A stretch of 31,545 bases of DNA from Hirudo medicinalis. Lineage: Eukaryota; Annelida; Clitellata; Hirudinida; Hirudinidae. The notes under the pieces are model-generated. The model had not been told where the DNA came from and did not search any database. It saw nothing but the letters and a program-made list of their open reading frames with translations. The stretch is taken from the NCBI GenBank assembly GCA_011800805.1, contig MPNW01000381.1, positions 40,432 through 71,976 of the forward strand, written 5' to 3'. A program made the position numbers and the translations under genes. Positions 18,571-29,847 of this stretch are shown here, piece by piece (position 1 is the stretch's first letter; every line of letters begins with the position of its first letter).

Positions 18571-18985
18571 GATTGTTAAGCGAAACGCCAGACAAACAAA
18601 TGAGAAAGTCAATTTACAGACGAGTGTACTGCCCAATTATTGATTTCTCATTTGCAAAATTAATGTACACCCAACTCAATGCTTGGCGGTTCAAACGCAC
18701 AGAAGTTCATTAATATTGCCTTCATCGCAGACATTTGAAAGCTTCATACAAACTTTTAAGCGATATAATTGTAATTTAAGCCATATTTACATAAAAATAT
18801 AACTACTAATAAAACTTATTTTTAAAAAAATTAAAAATATGAAATAAAATATTGACGCTTCAATTGTTTTAGAGGATCCAATGAAGCATAATTCAGAGCG
18901 GAAGTCATTTCCTATGCACATTCCTTGAAACACCTCAATGAACTTCTGACTTAAAGGTTTCAATTCTTCCCATTTTGTTTATTTA
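18571..18985. other. No recognised feature
   Basis: AT-rich sequence without repeats or frames of note. Confidence 0.5.
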
Positions 18986-19208
18986 ATGATTTCGTCATCA
19001 TCTTCATCGTCGTCGTCGTCGTCATCACCGTCAACGTCGTCTTCATCGTCGTCGTCATCATCACCGTCAACGTTGTCTTCATCGTCGTCGTCATCATCAT
19101 CGTCAACGTCATCTTCATCGTCGTCATCATCATCACCGTCAACGTCGTCTTCATCGTCGTCATCATCACCGTCAACGTCGTCTTCATCGTCGTCGTCATC
19201 ATCACCAC
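18986..19208. repeat. About 36-bp higher-order TCG/TCA repeat
   Basis: The repeat is a run of TCN triplets with a recurring CCGTCAACGTCGTCTTCATC core every 33-39 bases, about six copies. Because the base unit is a triplet, one frame on each strand stays open (Ser-rich plus, Thr/Met-rich minus). Without splice signals it is not called coding. Confidence 0.85.
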
Positions 19209-19648
19209 GAAATCAATTAAGGTCGACAGAAACGGTGGAGAATAAAAATAGAAATTGCTAATAAACAAATTTATGAACCTCAATAAGTAAATGGCGTCGA
19301 CCTGATTTTCCGACCAATGGCAATTAAGATATTGAGGTCAGATCTCCTCCCCAAGGAAATAAAGTGTCCAATGTGTGCTATCTGCCTTAAACGTTATTCG
19401 GCAGTTTCAAAGTGATGGCCGTTTTAAGACTTCAACCATCGCACGAAGCTGCACGAGGCTTCAAACATTTTTATAATATTTTATATTATATCGCATATTA
19501 TTACGTTGTGTTGTAATTTTATTATGCTACACTAACTTACGTTAAGGGACATTGTAACATTTCATAACACGTAAATGTCATCATGACATGACTTGACATC
19601 ACAACATGTTTTTCACATCACATCGCATCACATCGTGTTATATTATAT
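19209..19648. other. No recognised feature
   Basis: Mixed sequence with loose CACATCGCATCACATC repeats just before the N at 19649. Confidence 0.5.
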
Positions 19649-19649
19649 N

Positions 19650-19796
19650 CATACCATACCATACCATACCATACCATACCATACCATACCATACCATACC
19701 ATACCATACCATACCATACCATACCATACCATACCATACCATACCATACCATATCATATCATATCATATCATATTATATTATATTATATTATATTA
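19650..19796. repeat. 5-bp microsatellite in three homogenised blocks
   Basis: About 20 units of CCATA are followed by about four of TCATA and then about five of TTATA, so the array changes one base at a time along its length. An N at 19649 borders it. Confidence 0.92.
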
Positions 19797-19860
19797 AAAC
19801 GAGAATGGATATTCCCGCCGGTGACTGGAATGAATTTTAAGGTTGAAAATTTATTCCGTG

Positions 19861-20690
19861 GTTATCACATTCCCTCGTGAGTTGACTTAGAACCTCTGCA
19901 TTTTAATCAGTTGTGAAGGTTGAAGTAATAATAATTCAATAATATAAATAGCTTAAAATGCTTATTCTTGTGCTTGATTGTTGAGCAAAATAATGTAAAA
20001 TATTCTGCTCATTAAAATTGTTCTATTAAAATCTTATTAAAATCTAGTCTTACTTCTTCAAAATAATAAATGATTTTATAGATTGAAAGTGTTTTCTTGA
20101 AATAATTGATTGTAATCATTTCGAATCTATTGAAATGCTCTGACGCAATCCATCAGAAATGGAAGTAATTGTTCAGAATATTTACATAAAATCATTCAAT
20201 TATTCTTTGCAAAATCGTATCTGCGTTAAGAATTTGATTTTATATCAAAATAAAATAAATGTTTATTTATTAATGCACTTTAAATTTAATTAAATAAATG
20301 TAATTTTAATAAAATTAATTTAATTGAAATAGAAAAATTCTAGATTCTCTAAGGAAATCGATTACGACTGAGGATTAGTTGTGATGATGTCATGAGCTTG
20401 TTTGATTGATGGATGGAAGGTGTTGATGGGTGGATGTTGTTTCTGAAGCTGTAATATTATTTTACACATAATATTATATCATGAAGTGCTTAAACTTCTG
20501 CTTATTTTACTCGTTAATGTGAATTTACTTTATGATTTTGGTGCAAGCGTTTCAGTTGTGATGTGATTTCTGTAGAGAATAACGTAGGATGGAAACAGAT
20601 TTTAAAGACTCGTTTCATTCCAATTTTAAGAAAAATGCGTTCAAATCTTGAGAAGTGTTAAACATGAGGACGATATTTGAAGACAGGAGG
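19861..20690. other. AT-rich spacer upstream of the DCST-like gene
   Basis: No gene, tandem array or transposon end is recognised, apart from short GATG-like and TTGATTGA tracts near 20400. Confidence 0.5.
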
Positions 20691-20744
20691 TGAGAAAGTG
20701 AGACATTCTCAGACCATCCATCGACCAGAAGAGCCCCATTAGCA

Positions 20745-20950
20745 TATAAAGCACCCGGGTTTGTTAGAATCGGCCGATAAACCTCCAGGCTTAATTGAGC
20801 GCCTTTATCACGTGACAGAATCTTGATAGATTTAAACTTCTCTCACCAATCGACCTCATCTCTCCTCATAGACGAGAGACTTTCCCTCAATTTGCTCCGA
20901 GACAGGCATTGAAAAACGAACGAACTAACTTTTTATCCTCCCCTAATCCA
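20745..20950 (+). promoter_or_regulatory. Putative promoter and leader region of the DCST-like gene
   Basis: TATAAAG is at 20745-20751, an E-box CACGTGAC at 20809-20816 and CCAAT near 20847. GAACTAACTTTTTATCCTCC followed by CCTAATCCAG| (acceptor ending 20951) is a good branch-point, pyrimidine-tract and acceptor series eight bases before the ATG. A non-coding first exon is therefore possible, and the coding start could in that case lie further upstream. Confidence 0.4.
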
Positions 20951-20958
20951 GGCCAACA

Positions 20959-21769
20959 ATGTCCAGCATCCAGCCGGACTTAACGGAATTCTCCTACCAA
21001 CTGCAGGACGAGTCCAGATTATCCGCTCTATGCTCCAGCGACGTCGTCGTCTACTGCAGTGGAAGCGGCGTCGAATGTGTTGCTATGGAGCCGTGTTCGA
21101 GCGACGAGTCGAGAGTTCACAGGCTGGAAAATCCCGAGAAGAACGAAACCCGCGAGAGAGTCGTCAAGGGAAACTTGGAAGATTCCCGGTTCTCCGAGGT
21201 GTCGGAAAATTCTGGTTTCGCTTTCGACAACAGCTTCGGAGCGTGTCGCCTGTGCTGCCGTTGTTCATGTTGTCTTGACAACCGGAACGTCAAAAACTGT
21301 TCCGGGTGGAGCTCTAGAAACGAGTCCCAAGCTAAAGGGATTCGAATTGTCCCCGTGGAATGTTTCGACTTGCTCAACCACGACAGCAGCCTCAGAACTC
21401 CTCCATTCATTCACAGCTCAATCCAATCTTCTGCGACGGAGAGGAAGTCAACCAGAAAAATGGACACCTTTCTCAGTCAGACAAGCAATCAAAATATGTT
21501 CCTTTTCAACGAAAAATCAGAAAACCTCCCCCTCAGAATTTCACTTTCCCTGACCTTAGGAGGTCTCTTTGCGGCTCTGACATTCCTCTGGCTGTACCTG
21601 ATGAACCCGGAATTCAACTTCCTCATCGTGGGTCTCCTCTCGTTCCTAATGCTGGTCGTGACCTTCGGCATCGTCTTCAAATCTGTGTTCGTTCGATGCG
21701 TGTCTTCAGTACTTCTTCCCTCACTGGCAACAGGAACTGGAAGACTGAGCCTGGTGCTACTTGTACTAG
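20959..21769 (+). CDS. DCST-like exon 1: N-terminal extension and spans 1-2
   Basis: The patch is GC-richer than its surroundings. Residues 1-190 are polar, with a Cys cluster (ACRLCCRCSCC, 95-105) and no signal peptide. Hydrophobic spans follow at about 192-214 and 219-241, then VRCVSSVLLPSLATGTGR. Past 21769 the unspliced frame becomes AT-rich and stops at 21876, which is intron read-through. Confidence 0.75.
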
Positions 21770-24700
21770 GTTACGATTTCTTTACGATTGGTCAATTATT
21801 TCAAAATATTATTTCAATAAATTATTTCAATAACGATAATTATATCTATAACATCATTCATTATGTACTTTATTGATGACTTATGCAGTTACTAAGAACA
21901 TTTGTATTTGTAAATTGCATTTATCATATTATTTATCATATTTACAACAATTAACATTGTTACAATTTTGTTAAACTAATCTATTTTTAAATCAATTTTT
22001 ATTAAGGATCATTGTATCATTTGTGGAGGATGTAATAATAAAAATGATAAACAGCGTAGACATAATAATTATTAAATTATGAAATGTATTCACCTAATAT
22101 AATTCATATATAACATAAATATGAATTAATGCAACAACATTAACAAAAGCAGAGATAAGCGGTTATTGACCGTTAATTGATGAACAATAATCTACAATTT
22201 TACTCTATTTAAATTACTTTCGTGTTAATTCCAAGTTAAACAACAAAAGTTGAAATTGAATATTTAAAAATCTTCTTGGAATCCTTTAGAAGCATTTAAT
22301 TGTGCGACATGACAAGTGTACTTGGTGATCCTGAGTGCAAAACATTGATAATGACATTTATTATTAAATATTAATTATGTTAAAATTCATTTCAATAAAT
22401 ATTCAACAATAGATATCTCTTGATTTATTGAATCAAATTAATTAACATAACATAATAAATTATTATTCAATACATAATTAATTAGTTAATTATGCATAAT
22501 TAAATTGCTAACCAGCGTTTCCTAATTTGAAGCAAGGTGACGCAATTGTAAAAATAGTTTATTCGAAAGAATAGATTGTGAATAAATCTCTTACATTCTT
22601 TCAATGATTTCTTTTTAATATTCCTAACGATTGCATCAGTAAGTCACTGAAAAATGAAACCACTTCAAAACATAATTCTCCTTTGTTTATATTATTTAAA
22701 AATCATTTCGCACTCAATTATTTTGTAATTACTTTGTAATTATCTCACAAAATAGAATAAAATATTTGTTGTGAATGACGTCATGAATCTCTAATTCAAC
22801 ACGAAGATTTCTTCCTGTTCACCCAAAAACTCGTGGGAATCTGCGGCTTCTTTGGGCAGATGCGGTTTTTTGCAAATTTTTATTTAAATATTTAAAATAT
22901 TATTTTAACAATTATTTGTACTTAAAAACATTTATTATTATGGTGGTTTAAGCAGACTAATGTCTGTATGATGAACAACTCACACCACATCACAAAAAGG
23001 ATGCTTCCAAATAATTGGAAGTTCTTAGCGTAATTAACTTAGAAAAACACGAATAATATTGATGGATCATTGACCAGCTCTTTGTTATAAAAATTGTAAG
23101 ATGTACAATAATTAATGAAATGTTATTCGTGTTGTTAGAACGAAAATTCCAACTCGTTGAAAACCTTTATGAACAACAGCTTTTTTGCATTTTACATTCT
23201 TCAATTATCAATTTATGATTCTTCTGTTAGTCATCGTCACCACCACCACAACCACCACAACCACCACAACCACCACCACCACCATAAGCGGCATCATCAT
23301 CATCTCCAGTTTCCTTCATCAGGTTTTTACCCAAGAAGCCCTTGATTCAAGGTGATTAATCACAGAAAAAAAAATTCATCTCAGCCCCAAAGGTGAAGAG
23401 GATTTCAAGGGTGGCACTCATTTATTAAAAAAATTGAGGAATTCACGCCAAGTACGTGTTCTGGGGGGTTATTCATAAGCCACGTAAATGGAACTTGTAA
23501 ATGGCTCTCTAGAGGTATTTATAAGTTACCTTTCAAAATTATTAATAAATCACCTGTTAAAAGTATTTATAGATCACCTTGTAAAGGTATTTATAGATCA
23601 CCTATTTAAGGTATTTATAAATCACCTGTTAAAAGTATTTATAAATCACCTGTTAAAGGCATTTATAATTCGTGTCCCTATCAACAGTCGGCATTCCCTG
23701 CATTTGATTAGCTCAATACAGTACAAGTAGAAGTTTATTTATGGCTTAAGATCTCGCACATAAATAAATCTGTGTTCAATATGACGTTTATTGAGTGGCA
23801 TTTGATGTTCAAGTTGTTTGTTAAAGAGTATTTGAAACAATACATTTTCATTGAAAAAAGATACGACGATGACATCATCTGGTCGAACTCGTGCGATCAG
23901 TTTACATTAACGAATGACATCAGGAAGATGTTGAGAAAGGGAACTAGTGCTGAGAAATAATTAGTATTAAATTTATTCTTAAGTTTGTGTTTATAATATA
24001 TATTCTTTATAACATTAATAATGTTCTTTATTTAGTTATAATAATAGTTCAGTTAATAACATTTATTGCAAAACAATATCATCTATTTGATTAGTTGATT
24101 TATTCAATATTTAATGGAGACATTCATGTTAAAGTTCTGCATTTCCTATTAAAATTCAACTTTGGATTGAAAAGTTTGTTTTTTAGAAAACCAATAATTA
24201 ATTTTTCATTCACAATATTCCTTTTTGCCTCCAACATTCTTTTACTTGCTTTCAAGCAGCAATGGCATCGTAAATTGAGGTCTCAGAGTCTCGTTGGTTG
24301 GAAATAATACAAACAAACTGTCTTTATTTCAAACACTTCATTTTAAACCACTTGTGAGATTAATGGCTGATTTTGTTGAATTTCTTTTTTTAAATAATAT
24401 TTTAATATTTTTATTGCAGTGGATAAATCATACGTCGGTTTTATTTTCCAGTTACACCTTTTCCTAAATCGCATATCGAGCTTTAAACTCGAGAGAAACT
24501 GAAAGCGAGGAGCATCGTTTGTTTGTTTATTTTATTAAAGTCCGTGCGTAACTGAGATGATTTGGGATTGAGGAGCTTTGTGCTCCCGCGTGGCCTAATT
24601 TAAGACTTCGCCTCTCGCGATGGCAGCACGGGTTCGAGTCCCATTGCGAAGCACCCCCTCCCAATCACAGTTCTTTAAGGGCAAGTGTTACTGGCTGAAT

Positions 24701-25943
24701 TTGAAGGACATCAATAATAAATTTAATTGTAATTGATATAAACTGAGTTTGATTTGAGAAGTCAGTTTTTAAAAGCTAGTGTGATTCATAAAATTCCTTG
24801 ATATTCAAATATTATATTCAAGGCTGACGGAAAAATATCTTCAGAGAATTAGTTATTTGCCAATCAATGGAAACACAAGAACAACCAAGTCACGTTCCCT
24901 TCTTCATCGACCTGCGAACATTGATCCAATGAGGACAGCAGTTTTCATCAGCCACACACATTATAGTTATTTACTGACTAATTATAAATATTTACTGGGC
25001 ACTGCATTTATTTAGTGCTTATTATTATTTATTTTTTATATTCATATTTACTTGCATTCTATCAATCATTTGATTAGCGTTTGATAATTTTGTGAACATT
25101 GTTTTTCTGAAGAAAGGAGATTTTAAATGACTAATTTCAATGTTTCCAAATAAAGCAATGAATTATTGATTTAATGAATTTATAAATTAATTGGTCAATC
25201 CTAATACAACAAAAGATATCAAATAACAATTTATAAATTAATTAGTCCTAATACAATAACCGATAGTAATTGAAAAACAAAAAATAAGAATAAAACACTT
25301 TTTTTAAACTTTGGATTGAAGATCGTTGCAATTTGTAAATAATAATTACTGAGGTGTTGAAACTGAACATGATTTGAATGTTTTCAGATATTTTTTAATT
25401 TTTCATTTTTATATTTTTTTTTATTTTTAATATTTCAATTCATAATTAAGGAGGTTCAGACTCAAATTAGTTAATCACGTTATTTATTAAAACAACATTA
25501 TTATTATTATTATTATTATTATTATAATTATTAATATTATTATTAACGATAATGTCGTTGCAACAAGAACATAGTATAATAAGTATAATAACAACTTTTC
25601 AATATTAATTCCAGTGCGAGGCTATAATTTCCAACAAGACTTTGCAATTGTCAAGGCATGGTTTTATTGAGTTTTAAAATAATTTTTCACTGAAATCCGT
25701 AAGAATTATTTAATTTCTGATGTTCCCTCGTAATTCTTTTGTCGAATGTTCGTGACAAATGCTTTGCACGCAGCACAATGAAATATTTCCATCGATTTTA
25801 ACCTCTGCTCCTTCAAAATATCAGCGCTGATATGCTTTTTTGTGTTTTAGAAATAATCATCAATCACCACCTCATATCATCTTATTCGTCAACATGTCTG
25901 TGTAATAGAAAATACTATCGAATAAACAAAAGCTCCAAGTAAT

Positions 25944-25985
<42 letters not shown>

Positions 25986-28900
25986 GATTTATTGTGCTTT
26001 GTTGGTTGGAAAGTTGGTTGAAAGAGCATTATTTAAATTTATGAAAATAAATCCAATTTAATTCCTAAATGACGTAATGGTTGATTAAATTAAATAGCTC
26101 ACGAATAATTACTCAACCTCTTATTAATTCTTCATTTCGCAGCTGACAACTCTTTGCCAAGTTGTCGATTTGAAGACCAATTACTGCATTCCAAATCATC
26201 GCACTATTACTACATTATCATTGGTTTTATGTAATATTATTATTATTATTATTTATTATTATCATTTGTTGTTATTGTTATTATTATTTATTAATATTAT
26301 TATTTCTTCATATAAAGACCTTGCACTCAAAGAAGTTGTTTTGGCGAAAGAGGAAGTCTAACGGCTTTTCATTGAAAGACACAATTGAGGCCTCGATGAA
26401 TGAATGCATGCATGCAATTCATTTTCTCTGCTTCAAATAAATGCATTTCAAATTTAAATTCACGTGAAACATCTCAAGATTAACCAATCATAATGCGATT
26501 TTTTGCTAAACATTTAATTCTATTAATTCTGAAATGTGAAGATTAAAATCGGTAGTAAAATGTTCAGTTTCAGAACTTGACTTCATGAAGCCCTGAGGAC
26601 CCCAGGAGGAGGCGCTACATAAATGGAAGCTTTCGAGTGGCTTTAAAAGGGGACCAGACTTATTTTAAGCCACATTTTATACGCGCTCTGGAATTTGCCA
26701 TTTAGATAGGAATAGAAGATGTACACAAATTTAAAAAAGAAATTATTAGCAAATAATTGTCTCAAATTTTGAAGTTGTCACAAAGTTCCATGTCACATTT
26801 TCTTTGTTCTTGATGAAAAAAAAAATATCAATTATTTCAATCGCGATGCTCCTGATGTAAACATTTTGTAACGTAATTATTTGTTAATCAATTTTTTGAA
26901 AATATTTGAGCCAAAATGTAAATTTACTTATTAAGATATTGCAATTATTTATTGGTTTTATTTATTTATTTATTTATTTGTTTGGATTACAAGGTTACTT
27001 TCATGAATATTAACAAGATAACACATACACATACGATGATGTTAGGATGTCATGTACTCAACAAATAAAAAGGAAAGTAATTTTTATTTTTATTAATTAT
27101 TGTTAATGTAAAATATTGTTATAATATTTGATGATGTCAATAATAACAATAATAATTCTGAGTCATCATCAACTTAAGGCAACTTTAATTAAAGCACAGT
27201 ATTTGCAAGTAGACAAATAATAGAAAGTTCAAAACTTTGTGTAAAATCACAAAATGATTGGAAGCAATAAATTCTAAGAACGGCAAACGTTGCTTTGACA
27301 TAAATTTAAAAGTCAGACTGAATCCTGGGCGTCTCAATTGCAGGAGCCTGTTAAGATCGGATTACTTTAAATGAATTAATAAATTTTAATGAATTTAAAA
27401 TGATGTAATAATAATAATAATATAATTCAATTTATTGTATCTAAAATAATAAAATGTAATTATGATAATTAAATTTAATGCATTTATAATGATATAATGT
27501 AATGTAATATTAATTATGATACAATGTTATAGTAAATATTATTTTAAATTATTAAATTATATTACAATGTTTTAATAGAATTGCTTCAATTGTAATTAAC
27601 TTTAAAAAAATTTTAATTCTAAAAATAATTATTCTTCTACAAATATTTGAATTTATAAAATTATAATTTAGGTTATTAAAAAATAGTTGAATTGACTTTC
27701 TTCGGAAACATTTTAATTCCATTCTTAAATCAGTCACGTGTGCTTAAAAACCCTTCCTCTCCAAATCTTGCTGGATTTGAATGCTGGAATTTATTGAAAC
27801 AATAAATATATTATTTATAATTATTGAATTCCAATATTTACTGAATAAATAAAATCGCAATTGAGAAATTACAGTTTTTCATTCGTTAAAAATCACCAAA
27901 CTCTAAAAAATCTCAGTAACTCAACCGCTACCGGTCCTGACGGCATATCAAATATTTCACTCAAAAATGTGCTCATAGTTTGGCAATTCCATTAACACAC
28001 ATTGTCCATGAAAACTTGTCAGTTGCCAGATGAATGTAAAACTGCTTCGCACCCCGATTCTCAAGAAAGTCCAACCAGCTTGCTTCCTATATACTATTGT
28101 CCCTTCTCACTCAGGTGCACTTGTTGTCGTGTCATGGAGAAAATTGTGAATGAAAATTACTAGCGCACCTCTCAACTAATAACCTCATTAAAAGCCAGCA
28201 ACATATTTTCTTCGGATCCAAATCAACATCTCAAACATCCCTAAATGCATCCATGACTGGAACACTGCCACACAGCAAAAAAAACCACCGATATTATTTA
28301 TTTCGACTCCCAAAAAGCATTTGACTAATTAACATCACTAAAAATGTTTCTTTGAACAGAGTTGTTGCCGTCTGAAACTCCCAGCAGACGAGGTGGTGTC
28401 TGGCGGGACTTTTTCTCGATTTAAGTCATTATTACTCGACGCCGATTTAACAAATTTCCTAACAATTGCCTTCTCATGTTCTGTCAACATCGCTTTTTCT
28501 CATTCATTGTTCATTGTTTCTCTTCCGCTTTTTTGCTGAGGTCGTGTTAGTGGCTTAAGAATATCCCTTCGACGGGATAAATAAATAAATAAAAAATAAA
28601 AATAAATATATAACTATTGTTCGAAATTTAAAAAAAAATTTTTGTTATGATGTTGTTATTATGTTGTTGTTATTATTATTATTATTATTATTATTTCTAC
28701 TATATATTTATATCTACTGTATATCTATGCGATTACTATTATTATTAATAATATAAAAATCATTGTCAGATCAAAAATATTAAATTATAAAGTAATATAC
28801 AAATCATCGGAAATTCATTTTTCAAAATATTGTTCGCTCCTGGCGCCAATTAAAGGAATCTTGGCGCAGTCAGTGACGCATTGAGGTGCTTAGCGCTCTG

Positions 28901-29816
28901 TTGAAAGCGCTCGATCTTCACTTATTGACTTGGACAACGGATTTGTTTTATGTTTAAATGCTGTCCTCTGCACTTCCATGTTATTATGTTTGTTATTCTA
29001 TGTTATTCTGTTTGTTGTTCCTTGTCATTCTGCTTGTCATCGTGTGCATGCCTTGTGACACACTTTTGTGATAATACTTAATGCTTAAGTAATCTTAACT
29101 TAAAGTTCTTGAGTTGTGACGTGTTCTTCAACATAAATAATTCTCAAAATAATTACAAACTTAATTTCTGAAGTGAAAATTTATGTTCGTAATACCAAAG
29201 GAAGGAGAAGGGCAGACGAACGAATAAATGAATAAACTGATAGACGTTGATGATGATGATTTCCGTAATAAAAGAGATCATGAAATAGTTTAATCTCTTT
29301 TTGAAGCCACAAATTAACTTTTGAGGTTTAAATTATTTATTAAAATTTTAATTATAAAATAATTTTAATTAAATTTTATTACAAAATAATAATTCCAGCA
29401 ATATTTACATAACAATTTCGAGAAGCGAAGAACGAATTTTTATATTTTTAGTATAAAAAAAAGTATGTTTTCATAAAAGTCTTAAATTCTCATTTATCGG
29501 TCATCCGAGTCATCTTAGTAAGATCCTCCATTAAGAGGGTCGTCATTAACTTTCCACTTCCCTCCCACAGGTTGCTTACTGTGTGGTCCTCTGACCAACA
29601 TCAGCACCAATCTCAAACAGATGGCGCTCTATTACGAATGTGTCCGTCTTCATCATCATCATCATCACTTTCATCTCGGTAACCATAGCGACCCGAAATT
29701 AACACCATCGTCTTCGTCTTCGTTGAATTCACCTCCAGTACCTCTGCAATCATCATCATCATCATCATCGCCATCAATGAGCTATGTGATACTGCCACCG
29801 GAAGTGATTATGTCAC

Positions 29817-29847
<31 letters not shown>

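Larger units (their letters stand above)
21770..29570 (+). other. 7.8-kb intron of the DCST-like gene
   Basis: Mostly AT-rich non-coding DNA. It holds a CRE-like TGACGTCA (22776-22783), a CACCACAAC repeat (23238-23285), a 24-bp minisatellite (23523-23666), two unrecognised short ORFs (23781-23960 and 24095-24307), a tRNA-like/SINE element (24575-24715), several (ATT)n tracts, a GCGCTACATAAATG module (26612-26625) and a LINE remnant (27885-28610). The remaining stretches show nothing recognisable. Confidence 0.6.

Noticed and set aside
18355..18636. 93-codon minus-strand frame of Ser-Ile-His-Pro repeats
   Set aside because: Product of the (GATG)n array.
19593..19880. 95-codon frame of Pro-Tyr-His-Thr-Ile repeats
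   Set aside because: Product of the 5-bp array and it crosses an N.
21770..21876. Continuation of DCST exon 1 to the stop at 21876
   Set aside because: Composition turns AT-rich with Asn/Ile/Tyr runs exactly after 21769, and splicing restores the family motif.
24575..24653. Functional tRNA gene
   Set aside because: The B box is perfect, but the D stem and anticodon stem do not fold convincingly and a SINE-like 3' flank follows.
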